From assembly GCA_964472905.1 (NCBI GenBank), contig CAYYMI010000044.1:1-18519 (forward strand): a DNA stretch of 18,519 nt. The letters run 5' to 3'. A model generated the notes under the pieces. The model was given only the letters and a program-made list of their open reading frames with translations. It had not been told where the DNA came from and searched no databases. How positions within the stretch are numbered: position 1 is the first letter of the stretch; each line of letters begins with the position of its first letter. The position numbers and the translations under genes are program-made. This document shows positions 1-7,619 of the stretch, one piece after another. This DNA is from Hellea sp964472905. Lineage in GTDB: Bacteria; Pseudomonadota; Alphaproteobacteria; Caulobacterales; Maricaulaceae.

Positions 1-476
1 GCTCCTGCCGTATCGACGAAAGATATAACGGGCAGATTAAACCGCTCTGCCATATCCATAAGCCGAACGGCTTTCCGGTAGCCTTCTGGTTGAGCCATGC
101 CAAAATTATGTTTCAAACGGGTTTCTGTATCGGTACCTTTTTCATGTCCCATGACCATAACGGATTGACCGCGAATTTTTCCGAGTCCTCCTAAAAGCGC
201 ATGATCATCACCAAATTTACGGTCCCCAGAAAGCGGCGTATAATCACTAATGAGGCCTTCTACATATTCGCTAAAATGAGGCCGCCCTGGATGCCGCGCC
301 ACTTGTGTTTTTTCCCATGGACCAATTTTTTTATAGAGCTTTTTAAGCTCATCGCGAGATTTATCCCGCAAAGCAGATACACCTTCAGCCGCTTCGCCAT
401 CACTGGCAATTAAAGCTTCAATTTTACTATCGAGCTGCGCGACGGGGCGTTCAAAATCAAGATAAGTCCGTACCAT
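1..476 (-). CDS. accA: Acetyl-CoA carboxylase carboxyltransferase subunit alpha (N-terminal part, cut by window edge)
   Basis: AccA forms the carboxyltransferase with AccD. It transfers the carboxyl group from biotinylated AccB to acetyl-CoA, giving malonyl-CoA for fatty acid synthesis in the cytoplasm. Only about 158 N-terminal residues are present, and the C-terminal part runs off the left edge. The opening MVRTYLDFERPVAQLDSKI matches the typical AccA start (LDFExPIAxLExKI). It is followed by a helical region and then by family-typical stretches, including RHPGRPHFSEYV, GDRKFGDDHALLGGL and NFGMAQPEGYRKAVRLM. The ATG at 476-474 follows an AAAGGA ribosome site about 11 nt upstream. It is the last visible gene of the leftward operon, 59 nt after the 90-aa gene. 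Confidence in identity is very high. Confidence 0.96.
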   Translation of the reverse strand, partial: MVRTYLDFERPVAQLDSKIEALIASDGEAAEGVSALRDKSRDELKKLYKKIGPWEKTQVARHPGRPHFSEYVEGLISDYTPLSGDRKFGDDHALLGGLGKIRGQSVMVMGHEKGTDTETRLKHNFGMAQPEGYRKAVRLMDMAERFNLPVISFVDTAG

Positions 477-535
477 AAAATATGGGTTCCTTTACCAGCG
501 GGGCACCATAACGATGTGAAATAGGAGGTAAAGTC

Positions 536-808
536 CTAAAGCTTCCATGTAGATTCGCTAATTTCATGTCCATAACGTTGAACGAAACGCCGTTTAATGC
601 GTCGAATCCAGTTTTTTTCATCTTTGAGAGTCATCCCTTCAGCCAAAATAACCGTTTCGGTAAAAACTTTAGATGTCAGCATTTTTCCATTTTCAATAAG
701 GTCTGCGCCTTTGATCCCTGCGCAAAAATCCCATTCCGCACAAAGCTCACCTAGCAAGATATCAAGATCATCCGCCAAATTGGGGTGGTAAAGTGTTTTT
801 CGGGCCAT
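536..808 (-). CDS. Small conserved-looking protein of unknown function between xerD and accA
   Basis: This 90-residue soluble protein has no signal peptide or membrane segment. It opens MARKTLYHPNLADDLDILLG, has a Trp/Cys-containing centre (AEWDFCAGIKG) and ends in a basic Arg/Lys stretch (WIRRIKRRFVQRYGHEIS). I do not recognise a named family. Its start lies only 3 nt after the xerD stop, with no strong ribosome site of its own, so it is probably translationally coupled to xerD. The opposite strand carries overlapping frames of similar length, but the tight packing with xerD and accA on the same strand favours this one. The basic C-terminus could bind nucleic acid, but that is a guess. Confidence 0.8.
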   Translation of the reverse strand: MARKTLYHPNLADDLDILLGELCAEWDFCAGIKGADLIENGKMLTSKVFTETVILAEGMTLKDEKNWIRRIKRRFVQRYGHEISESTWKL

Positions 809-811
809 AAT

Positions 812-1744
812 TTACGTCGCAAGCGGATGTTTGGTTTCGACTAATTCACGCATACGTTCATCAAGAATATGCGTATAAATTTGTGTCGTCGAAATATCAG
901 CGTGTCCTAATAAGGTTTGTACGGACCTGAGATCTGCCCCGCGCGCTAAAAGATGAGTGGCAAAGGCATGGCGTAAAACATGCGGAGACACTTTGGCAGC
1001 ATTTAACCCAGCATCACGAGCCTTATCTTTTAGCATTTGTGCAAAGCGTTCCCGGGTTAAATGTCCATGTTTCGAGGCACTTGGAAATAAAAAGGCTTTC
1101 GCTCTATCTTTCGCGATGACTTGGCTTGGCAATGTTTCGTCTCGAACAGATAGCCACTTACCAATCGCGCTTTGTGCCGCGCCAGTTAAAGGTACTAAGC
1201 GCTCACGCCCGCCCTTACCTTTTATCATCAAGCATCCATCTCGGCGGCCAACAGCATTGGTTTTCAATGTGACGAGTTCTGTAACTCTCAACCCGCCTGC
1301 ATAAAGAATTTCAAGCAAACACAGAAACCGAATACCTTTTGTTGAGCCGTCTTTTTCCGCAGATTGGAATAGAGCATCAACATTAGCTTCTGACAAAACC
1401 TTAGGCAAAGACCGCCCTTGTTTAGGGCCTCGCAAGCTGTGGGCCGGATTATCTGTCCGCAGGCCTTCGGTTTGAAGAAAGAGACAAAACTGCTTGAGCG
1501 CTGATAGTTTTCGGGCAGCTGTAGACGGCGCAAGCCCTTGTTTAGCCCAAGCCGCAAGGACAGCCTCTAAGCTGCCCGTCCCAACAGACAATAAATCCCT
1601 CTTAGCTTTAGCTACAAGATGAGCCCAATCTTCCAAATCCCGTTTATAAGCAGAAAGCGTATTGTCTGACGCGCCCCGTTCAGCGCTCATCATTTCCAAA
1701 AACAACTCAATGGCCTGAGAGCTATTCAATTGAGCGCTATTCAT
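812..1744 (-). CDS. xerD: Tyrosine recombinase XerD (chromosome dimer resolution)
   Basis: This is a 310-aa site-specific tyrosine recombinase. With XerC it resolves chromosome dimers at dif during cell division. The N-terminal SAM-like DNA-binding domain spans about residues 8-100 and the catalytic domain about 118-300. The full catalytic set is visible: Arg153 (GGLRVTEL), Lys177 (KGKGGRERLVPL), His255-x-x-Arg258 (SPHVLRHAFATHLL), His281 (LLGHADISTTQIYTH) and nucleophile Tyr290. Length is typical of chromosomal Xer proteins, and its place in a housekeeping operon argues against a mobile integrase. XerC and XerD are hard to separate by eye; the accA neighbourhood and the LLGHADISTTQIYTH form favour XerD. 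It starts 13 nt after the preceding gene. Confidence 0.92.
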   Translation of the reverse strand: MNSAQLNSSQAIELFLEMMSAERGASDNTLSAYKRDLEDWAHLVAKAKRDLLSVGTGSLEAVLAAWAKQGLAPSTAARKLSALKQFCLFLQTEGLRTDNPAHSLRGPKQGRSLPKVLSEANVDALFQSAEKDGSTKGIRFLCLLEILYAGGLRVTELVTLKTNAVGRRDGCLMIKGKGGRERLVPLTGAAQSAIGKWLSVRDETLPSQVIAKDRAKAFLFPSASKHGHLTRERFAQMLKDKARDAGLNAAKVSPHVLRHAFATHLLARGADLRSVQTLLGHADISTTQIYTHILDERMRELVETKHPLAT

Positions 1745-1757
1745 TTGGGCTACTCAC

Positions 1758-3383
1758 TCATAAGGCTGATAAAAAATCTTCTGCGGCCAAACGCCCTGCA
1801 AATTGCGGCAAACCAGCAACGCTCAAGGCTTCAATGACAGCGGCCAAAGATCGATCATCCAGTGGCGATTTATCAATAATGATAGCGGCCCTTAATGCCG
1901 TTTCAGCCCGAGAGCCAGCTTTGGCAGCTGATACCAAACCCAATATGTCTCCAGCTTTAACAGCGCTGCCAACGCCATTGCCTGTTCCCTCAAGGGCAAG
2001 CGCAGCATTACCTGACAGGCGAGCGCCCATTGCAGTGGCAATAAATGTATCTCTGACCGCGCGGCGCTTCTCTGCACCAGACCCTTCAAGGCGGCCTTCT
2101 ATATCTTTTCCCAATGTTCCCAGCGTAAATCCATTCCCCAGCGCGTCGGCAACTAAAGCCATACGGGCTTTTTGCGGCCCCTCGTCCATGGCATTATAAA
2201 ACCCTTGTAACGCCACAATATCGCCGCGCTCAACTGCGGCGCGGGCGAAAGTCTTCAAATCGGCTTCAGCTTGAAAACTCGCCGGAATAATAGCGAGGTT
2301 ATTTTCAAAAAGCTTAGAAAAGCGTGTAAAGGTTCCATCACGGTCTGCACGCGCTAAGATCAAGGCCATCGCCTGAGCGGATGAACGGACGTCACCGCTA
2401 GCCGTTGCTAATTGAAAAAGCTGCGCCATACCGCGAGCTGTCGGATCAGCTTTGGCCGACTCTAGGTCGAATGAAGCATAATCAAAATTTGTCCCGCCCG
2501 CGAGATTATCATCACCATAAGCTATCTGCGAAAAGACAGACGCAATTTGCCCGTCATTCAAGGTCTCAGCTTGCTTGAAAACAGCATTTAATCTTGAGCG
2601 TGAGGAGGCGCTCTCATCAAGAGCATTAGCTTCGCCAGCCCCTCCGGCGCCCACTGTTCCCCCTGCCTTAAGAACCATCGCGCGGAGTAACGGATCCGAT
2701 ATGTTTCGCGTATCTGGCAGGTCTTTTGCCGCGCCTGTTAAAACCTTCATCAATGCATAAAACACATCATCTTCATGCCCTGTGTTTTGCAAAAGTTCTG
2801 TCGTCAATTCCGCAGCAGAGCCTTCGCCGCGTTCAATATGACAAAAAGCTCGCAGTTTTGCCCAAACAGGCGTGCCTCGGCCATCCGTAATATTATCAGC
2901 AATCGTACACGCCCCTGCAACATCACCACCTGCAAGCGCTAAATCAGCCCGAATCGCGGGGTCTCTGGCAATATCAGGATTTCGAGAAGCTATATTATCC
3001 AAAGCCTCTTTATCCCCAAGCTGCATAACTGTTTTCAAGCGAAGTTGATCATACCGAACATCAGACCCCTCATCTGAGCCTTGGGGCGGAACACCTGCGC
3101 TGAAAACCACCGCTTCAATCAAGTCTTGCACCAGAGCGTTTTGACTCGTCAGAGGGATTGTTTCTAATAAATGTGACGCAATTTCGGACGATGTGCCTTG
3201 CCAAAGGGCAGCGTCTAGCCCGCCGCTTCCAACATCGATTACGCCAGCATCATAAGCCTGAGCTGCACCAAGCTGTCCTGTCTCTATGGACTGGCCTGAA
3301 GCTGATAGAGACATCAAAGTTCCAGCCAAGGCGCAAACTGACGTTAAAAGGCATTTTTTAAGTGACATAAAATTATTTCTCAT
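1758..3383 (-). CDS. Exported alanine-rich protein of unknown function, 541 aa
   Basis: The protein begins with a Sec-type signal peptide: a basic start (MSLKKCLLTS), a hydrophobic core to about residue 26, and probable cleavage near SLSASG-QS. The mature part is Ala/Gly-rich, appears mostly helical, and looks like a repeat or solenoid protein, with a glycine- and serine-rich low-complexity stretch around residues 240-265. No catalytic motif is recognisable. It is probably periplasmic. Two starts are possible: ATG at 3383, which overlaps the upstream small gene by 11 nt, or ATG at 3368 (MSLKK), 4 nt after that gene's stop. The second gives a cleaner signal peptide with Lys-Lys near the N-terminus, and I slightly prefer it. 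Its place between a membrane microprotein and xerD suggests an envelope or division role, which is inference only. Confidence 0.85.
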   Translation of the reverse strand: MRNNFMSLKKCLLTSVCALAGTLMSLSASGQSIETGQLGAAQAYDAGVIDVGSGGLDAALWQGTSSEIASHLLETIPLTSQNALVQDLIEAVVFSAGVPPQGSDEGSDVRYDQLRLKTVMQLGDKEALDNIASRNPDIARDPAIRADLALAGGDVAGACTIADNITDGRGTPVWAKLRAFCHIERGEGSAAELTTELLQNTGHEDDVFYALMKVLTGAAKDLPDTRNISDPLLRAMVLKAGGTVGAGGAGEANALDESASSRSRLNAVFKQAETLNDGQIASVFSQIAYGDDNLAGGTNFDYASFDLESAKADPTARGMAQLFQLATASGDVRSSAQAMALILARADRDGTFTRFSKLFENNLAIIPASFQAEADLKTFARAAVERGDIVALQGFYNAMDEGPQKARMALVADALGNGFTLGTLGKDIEGRLEGSGAEKRRAVRDTFIATAMGARLSGNAALALEGTGNGVGSAVKAGDILGLVSAAKAGSRAETALRAAIIIDKSPLDDRSLAAVIEALSVAGLPQFAGRLAAEDFLSAL

Positions 3384-3513
3384 ATGTATCAGGCAATTCG
3401 ATTGTCACAATATCTTGCGGCGCATGTTTCGGAGAGGCCTGAGAAACAAGCCAGAAAAATACTGCAATCAACAATATAAGAATGATTACAGCGCTAATTG
3501 TTATTTTTTTCAC
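3373..3513 (-). CDS. 46-aa single-pass membrane microprotein
   Basis: This short gene is read on the minus strand from GTG at 3513-3511 to TAA at 3375-3373. Its product begins VKKITISAVIILILLIAVFF, followed by WLVSQASPKHAPQDIVTIEL and PDTYEK. It has a basic N-terminus, one transmembrane helix (about residues 5-24) and a 20-residue polar tail probably facing the periplasm. A good ribosome site (AAAGG) lies 9 nt upstream of the GTG. Its stop overlaps the ATG of the 541-aa exported protein gene, so the two are probably translationally coupled. It is the first gene of the leftward operon. No family is recognised. The coding call rests on the ribosome site, the coherent membrane topology and the overlap. 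Confidence 0.75.
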   Translation of the reverse strand: MKKITISAVIILILLIAVFFWLVSQASPKHAPQDIVTIELPDTYEK

Positions 3514-3532
3514 AGCGTAAGACCTTTAATTC

Positions 3533-3549
3533 GCGTCAAAATTCGACGC
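3533..3549. repeat. Short inverted repeat in the aroK divergent intergenic region
   Basis: GCGTC at 3533-3537 and GACGC at 3545-3549 form a perfect 5-bp inverted repeat with a 7-nt AT-rich spacer. It lies 20 nt upstream of the microprotein start codon, in the divergent promoter region. It could be a weak operator or a 5' UTR hairpin on the leftward transcript, but a repeat this short may be chance. Confidence 0.3.
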
Positions 3550-3565
3550 AATTTTGCTTTAAGTA

Positions 3566-3594
3566 TTGAGCATAACCTATTTTGCCCTCATATT
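3566..3594 (+). promoter_or_regulatory. Candidate sigma70-type promoter for aroK-aroB
   Basis: TTGAGC (3566-3571) and CATATT (3589-3594) are separated by 17 nt and match -35/-10 hexamers moderately. A TATACA at 3625-3630, with a poorer -35, is an alternative. The 159-nt gap 3514-3672 must hold the promoters of both divergent operons. Alphaproteobacterial promoters diverge from the E. coli consensus, so this is tentative. Confidence 0.3.
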
Positions 3595-3672
3595 AAGGCA
3601 AATTTTCGCAATTTCTACCAATGCTATACACATATAGAGAGTTGGTTAGTTAGCGAGGTAAGGAATAGGCTC

Positions 3673-4215
3673 ATGAGCCCGGATATAACGTCACGCCCCA
3701 TCGCCTTAGTCGGCCTGATGGGCGTGGGCAAAACAACCGTCGGACGACGGCTCGCCAAGAAACTTGACCGAGCCTTTTTCGATAGCGATGATGAAATCGA
3801 ACACGCTTCAGGCCGTACGGTTGCAGGCTATTTTCGTGATCATGGTGAAGAGGCATTTCGCGAAGGTGAACGCCGTGTTATCGAACGACTTCTAGACGGC
3901 AAACCCATCATTCTAGCGACGGGAGGCGGCGCTTTCATTCCCAAAGAGACCCGAAAAATTCTCAAAGACGGGGCTTTGACTATATGGTTGAAAGGGGATT
4001 TCGAGACCATTATGGAGCGCGTGAGCCGAAAAGACACAAGACCTTTGCTGCAAGTTGAAGATCCGCGCGCCAAAATGCGTGAACTTATGGAGACTCGATA
4101 TCCAATTTATGGCCAGGCCCATATTAAGGTCGACATTGCTAAAGGCCCCCATATTCGAACCGTCAACCGTGTTCTTAAAGCTATTCAGGCTTATAAAAAA
4201 GCCCTCGTGAAATGA
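3673..4215 (+). CDS. aroK: Shikimate kinase
   Basis: The enzyme phosphorylates shikimate to shikimate-3-phosphate with ATP, the fifth step of the shikimate pathway to chorismate. The start chosen is ATG 3673, giving 180 aa (the normal family size) with AAGGA 8 nt upstream. The frame is open further upstream, but that part is not protein-like. Visible motifs are Walker A GLMGVGKT (residues 14-21), the shikimate- and Mg-binding DSD (37-39), Arg63 in EEAFREGERR, the TGGGA loop (83-87), lid Arg123 in KDTRPLL, and Arg142 in ETRYPIY. Its TGA overlaps the aroB ATG (ATGA), as expected for an aroKB operon. Confidence 0.95.
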   Translation: MSPDITSRPIALVGLMGVGKTTVGRRLAKKLDRAFFDSDDEIEHASGRTVAGYFRDHGEEAFREGERRVIERLLDGKPIILATGGGAFIPKETRKILKDGALTIWLKGDFETIMERVSRKDTRPLLQVEDPRAKMRELMETRYPIYGQAHIKVDIAKGPHIRTVNRVLKAIQAYKKALVK

Positions 4216-5315
4216 CCAATACCGTCAATGTTGATTTGGGTCATCGTAGCTATGATATTCTGATTGGAGACAATCTTTTATCTAGTACTGGGGACCTTAT
4301 AAAGTCTCACCTCAAAGCCCCGCGTGTAGCAGTCGTAACAGATCAGAATGTTTATGACCTTCACGACCAGAGCTTAGAAACAGCGCTTTCATCTTATAAA
4401 ACCCATATGATTGTTCTTCCGGCAGGAGAAAAACAAAAAAGTTTTGACGGATTGCAAACTGTTTTGAACTCATTATTTGAGGCCGAATTCGACCGCAATG
4501 ATACCGTCATCGCTTTTGGCGGAGGCGTCATAGGAGACCTCACAGGCTTTGCCGCCAGTATTTATAAACGCGGGTGTCAATTCATTCAAATCCCGACAAC
4601 TCTTTTAGCTCAGGTCGATAGCTCGGTTGGCGGGAAAACAGCGATCAATAATCACTATGGCAAAAACCTCATCGGAGCGTTTTATCAACCCCAATGCGTC
4701 ATCGCGGATACGTCAGTTCTTAAAACCCTTTCGGCGCGCGAGCTTAAAGCCGGTTATGCCGAAGTTTTAAAATATGGCTTATTAGGGGATCGCGCGTTTT
4801 TTGATTGGCTTGATGAAAACGGCCAAGATGTTTTAGCTTTAAAGCCAAAGGCCATCTCTAAAGCTATCGCCGTGTCCTGCCAAACCAAAGCCCGCATTGT
4901 GGCCGCAGATGAACGCGAGCGCGGCGAGCGGGCCTTGTTGAATTTAGGCCATACTTTTGCTCATGCATTAGAATTAGAAGCCAGCTATAGCGGCGACCTT
5001 TTACACGGTGAAGCCGTCAGCGCGGGCATGGAAATGGCCTTTGAATTTAGCGCGGCCCAAGGCTTATGCGCGGCGAAAGAGGTAACTGCTTTAAAACACC
5101 ATCTTAAAAAAACGCATCTGACCTCTATCGCAGATGTCAACAAGCTTCTCCAAAACCCCAAAGCATTGATAGCCCATATGGATCAAGATAAAAAAAATGA
5201 AGGCGGAGCTTTAACGTTAATATTAGCCCGTTCAATCGGAGATGCCTTCGTTCAAAAAAATGCCTCTCGTCAAGACGCTTATAATTACCTAAAGTCCTTA
5301 TCAGCAGCGCCGTAG
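4212..5315 (+). CDS. aroB: 3-dehydroquinate synthase
   Basis: AroB converts DAHP to 3-dehydroquinate, the second shikimate-pathway step, using NAD+ and a divalent metal. The 367-aa length is normal. NAD-binding elements are visible at AGEKQKS (71-77) and FGGGVIGDLTGFAAS (102-116). They are followed by IPTTLLAQVDSSVGGKTAIN (127-146) and KNLIGAFYQP. The metal ligands by family comparison are Glu184 (YAEVLKYG), His247 (NLGHTFAHALE) and His265 (LLHGEAVSAGM). All active-site blocks are intact. It is translated through a 4-nt overlap with aroK and is followed after 9 nt by the CNNM/CBS gene, so the three form one transcription unit. Confidence 0.97.
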   Translation: MTNTVNVDLGHRSYDILIGDNLLSSTGDLIKSHLKAPRVAVVTDQNVYDLHDQSLETALSSYKTHMIVLPAGEKQKSFDGLQTVLNSLFEAEFDRNDTVIAFGGGVIGDLTGFAASIYKRGCQFIQIPTTLLAQVDSSVGGKTAINNHYGKNLIGAFYQPQCVIADTSVLKTLSARELKAGYAEVLKYGLLGDRAFFDWLDENGQDVLALKPKAISKAIAVSCQTKARIVAADERERGERALLNLGHTFAHALELEASYSGDLLHGEAVSAGMEMAFEFSAAQGLCAAKEVTALKHHLKKTHLTSIADVNKLLQNPKALIAHMDQDKKNEGGALTLILARSIGDAFVQKNASRQDAYNYLKSLSAAP

Positions 5316-5324
5316 AAAACCATT

Positions 5325-6644
5325 ATGACATCCTCCTCATTATTTGAGAAACTCAGCCAGGCCGAAAACATCGTGATGATTGTCATCATTCTGTGCCTCC
5401 TTGTTTTCTCTGGATTTTTTTCTAGCTCTGAAACGGCGTTAACAGCGGCGTCGCGCGCGCGCATGCATACGGCCGAAAAAGACGGCGATAAACGCGCCTC
5501 GGTCGTGTCAAAGCTTTTAAACATGCGCGAACGGCTTTTGGGCGGAATTTTGCTCGGGAACAACCTTGTCAATATTTTAGCCTCGGTTTTGACTACAGCC
5601 TTGTTTACCAATCTGTTTGGCGCAGGCGGGTTAGCCCTTGCCATGGCTACTATTGTCATGACCATCTTGATCTTAATTTTCGCGGAAGTTCTCCCGAAAA
5701 CCTATGCGATTTCACAGCCGGACAAATTAGCACTTTATGTCGCGCGGCCCATAAGCTTCTTTGTTAAAATTTTTGCCCCTATCGTCTCAATCGTGCAAAT
5801 GATTGTGAATGCGACGCTGCGGTTATTTGGGGTCGATAGTACGGCCTCGGCTTGGACAGCAGCTGACGATATTAAAGGCGCAGTTGATCTTCATCTTGAA
5901 GAAGGCGGTATGGCCAAACATGAACGCGACCAAATTTACGGTGTCCTAGAGATTGGCGAGCTTGATCTCGAAGATGTCATGACCCACCGCAAAAATATGG
6001 TCATGATTGATGCTGACAGCCCGCCCGAACAAATTGTCAAAGAAATGCTCGATTCGGGGCATACGCGCGTGCCGCTTTATCAAGACGATATCGATAATGT
6101 TATCGGCGTGCTGCATGCTAAGGATGTGTTGAAAGCTATATCCAAAACGAGTGGCGATTTTTCTCAAATCGCGGCGAAGAAAATCGCGCGTGATGCGTGG
6201 TTTGTGCCAGAGACGACATCCGTGGTGAAACAACTACGCGCCTTTCAGCAAAAACGAGAACATTTCGCCCTTGTTGTTGATGAATATGGAGCCTTAATGG
6301 GCGTCTTAACCCTAGAAGATATTTTAGAGGAAATTGTCGGCGATATCCAAGATGAATATGACGAAGATATTCAGGGCGTGGCCCGTCAAAAAAATGGAGG
6401 CGCAATCATTCAAGGCGAAACAGCTGTTCGCGACGTCAACCGGGTGATGGATTGGAAACTACCCGATGATGAGGCTATCACGATTGCCGGATTAGTCATT
6501 CATGAGAGCCAAACCATCCCTGATGTGGGTCAGACATTTGCTTATTACGGCTACCGCTTTGAAATATTAGAGCGTGAACGCAATCAAATTAAGGCTCTCA
6601 GAGTGACGAAAACTTATGAGCCCGACCAACGCGAGGACACCTAA
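5325..6644 (+). CDS. CNNM/CBS-domain membrane protein (HlyC/CorC family)
   Basis: This 439-aa inner-membrane protein has the standard CorC/HlyC architecture. The N-terminal CNNM (DUF21) domain contains hydrophobic segments at about 14-35, 71-97, 101-125 and 141-168, with family motifs SGFFSSSETAL, LLGNNLVNI and FAEVLPKTYA. A cytoplasmic CBS pair follows (about 210-340: MTHRKNMVMID..., VDEYGALMGVLTLEDILEEI). The C-terminal transporter-associated domain spans about 350-430. The family is linked to Mg2+/Co2+ export or resistance in bacteria; the older 'hemolysin' label is misleading. It is co-oriented with aroKB and ends 3 nt from convergent bolA, with no terminator visible between them. Adenosine nucleotide and Mg binding by the CBS pair is family knowledge, not seen here. 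Confidence 0.92.
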   Translation: MTSSSLFEKLSQAENIVMIVIILCLLVFSGFFSSSETALTAASRARMHTAEKDGDKRASVVSKLLNMRERLLGGILLGNNLVNILASVLTTALFTNLFGAGGLALAMATIVMTILILIFAEVLPKTYAISQPDKLALYVARPISFFVKIFAPIVSIVQMIVNATLRLFGVDSTASAWTAADDIKGAVDLHLEEGGMAKHERDQIYGVLEIGELDLEDVMTHRKNMVMIDADSPPEQIVKEMLDSGHTRVPLYQDDIDNVIGVLHAKDVLKAISKTSGDFSQIAAKKIARDAWFVPETTSVVKQLRAFQQKREHFALVVDEYGALMGVLTLEDILEEIVGDIQDEYDEDIQGVARQKNGGAIIQGETAVRDVNRVMDWKLPDDEAITIAGLVIHESQTIPDVGQTFAYYGYRFEILERERNQIKALRVTKTYEPDQREDT

Positions 6645-6647
6645 AAC

Positions 6648-6926
6648 TTACCCTTCGCGAGCCTCAAGCGAAAAGGCATGAATTTGTTTCATTTCATCCG
6701 CCAAGACGTCTAGAACCGCGCGGTGCTTGCCCAATCGGCTTAAACCCGCAAATTTATCGCTCACAATCACCACTTGAAAATGACTCTCCGCACTCCCGCC
6801 ATTGGCGTTATGAGCCTTAGCTCCAACATGGTGAGCATGCTTATGGCTCTCATCAATGACCTCTAAGTGTGACGGATTGAAGGATTTCTCTAATTTTTCC
6901 TTGATTGCTGACGCAATAATGCCCAT
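6648..6926 (-). CDS. bolA: BolA family protein
   Basis: This is a 92-aa BolA-like protein. The family uses a class II KH-like fold and partners with monothiol glutaredoxins in iron-sulfur cluster handling, and some members act as transcriptional regulators. Visible features are the N-terminal IKEKLEKSF helix, LEVIDESHKHAHH, the core SHFQVVIVSDKFAGLSRLGKHRAV (in two pieces, 48-59 and 59-71) and the C-terminal conserved His83 in QIHAFSLEA. The starting ATG has an AAGGA site 9 nt upstream. It is a single gene between two plus-strand operons, divergent from the J-protein gene with only 42 nt between them. No glutaredoxin is encoded here. Confidence 0.93.
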   Translation of the reverse strand: MGIIASAIKEKLEKSFNPSHLEVIDESHKHAHHVGAKAHNANGGSAESHFQVVIVSDKFAGLSRLGKHRAVLDVLADEMKQIHAFSLEAREG

Positions 6927-6968
6927 TTTGTGCAGTCCTTAAATTTCTACTAAAACTATATAGGCATC

Positions 6969-7589
6969 ATGGCTAAGAATTACGAATATAAACTCAAAGG
7001 CATCGACATCCGTGTCAATAAAGGCAAAAAGAAAGTCGATCCAAACCTAGAAGAATGTGACTGGTCAGGCTGTGTCTCGCTGGGCGGCTGTAAAGCCCCC
7101 AAAAGCCCAGACCGCCTGCGCGAATATTATAATTTTTGCACCATCCATGCCCGTGAATATAACAAGAACTGGAATTTCTTCTCTGGCATGTCAGACGAAG
7201 ATATATCCGAATGGCAAGTTGGCGCCCGTCATGGTCACCGTCCGACATGGGATGTGAAGAAAAATACGGCTGAACGCGCCCAAGCCCAAAAGAAACGTAA
7301 AGCGGGCTCAACAGCGGCCACCGCCGAAGGTTATAATATTTTCGGAGAAGGTAATATTGCTGATCAAGCCGAAGCCCCGCGCCGCCGCAGTTTGTCCAAA
7401 ATGCAGCTCAAGGCGCTTAACGATTTGGGCCTTGATGATACGGCCAGCAAGGATGATGTGCGTAAACGTTACACACAATTGGTCAAACAACTTCACCCTG
7501 ATGCTAATCAAGGCAAAAGAAACACAGAAGAAAGTTTTCAGCGTGTTGTCAGCGCGATGAAAGTGCTTAAAACAACAAATCTAGGCTAA
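6969..7589 (+). CDS. J-domain protein with N-terminal Cys/His cluster, upstream of cobST
   Basis: This 206-aa co-chaperone-like protein carries a C-terminal J domain (about 147-203) with the HPD tripeptide at 176-178 (KQLHPDANQGK), which stimulates DnaK ATPase in known J proteins. The N-terminal half is distinct: Cys30, Cys35, Cys41, Cys57 and His60 (ECDWSGC, GGCKAP, YNFCTIH) form a plausible zinc site. A basic, Ala-rich linker spans about 100-142. It has no G/F region and no DnaJ zinc finger, so it is not DnaJ itself. Its position directly upstream of cobS (30 nt) is common in alphaproteobacteria. A role in assembling the CobST complex or cobaltochelatase is an inference from position. Confidence 0.88.
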   Translation: MAKNYEYKLKGIDIRVNKGKKKVDPNLEECDWSGCVSLGGCKAPKSPDRLREYYNFCTIHAREYNKNWNFFSGMSDEDISEWQVGARHGHRPTWDVKKNTAERAQAQKKRKAGSTAATAEGYNIFGEGNIADQAEAPRRRSLSKMQLKALNDLGLDDTASKDDVRKRYTQLVKQLHPDANQGKRNTEESFQRVVSAMKVLKTTNLG

Positions 7590-7619
7590 GCCTACATACC
7601 CGCATAACGGACGAATGAC

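Noticed and set aside
566..791. Two plus-strand frames opposite the 90-aa gene
   Set aside because: They are antisense, have no ribosome site and do not fit the operon, whereas the minus-strand frame is tightly packed between xerD and accA.
957..1304. 115-codon plus-strand frame inside xerD
   Set aside because: It lies fully within an intact XerD with all catalytic residues and encodes low-complexity, non-family sequence, so it is an antisense shadow.
812..1744. xerD as integrase of a mobile element
   Set aside because: It is embedded in a housekeeping operon with accA and has chromosomal Xer length; no attachment sites, tRNA gene or phage genes are nearby.
3286..3672. Long in-frame upstream extension of aroK (would give 309 aa)
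   Set aside because: The extension overlaps the leftward microprotein and exported-protein genes, has no AroK-like sequence, and ATG 3673 has its own ribosome site and gives the normal family length.
6650..6676. Possible bidirectional terminator between the CNNM/CBS gene and bolA (TTCGC ... GCGAA)
   Set aside because: The stem is only 5 bp with a 9-nt loop, lies within the bolA coding end, and has no proper U-run next to it.
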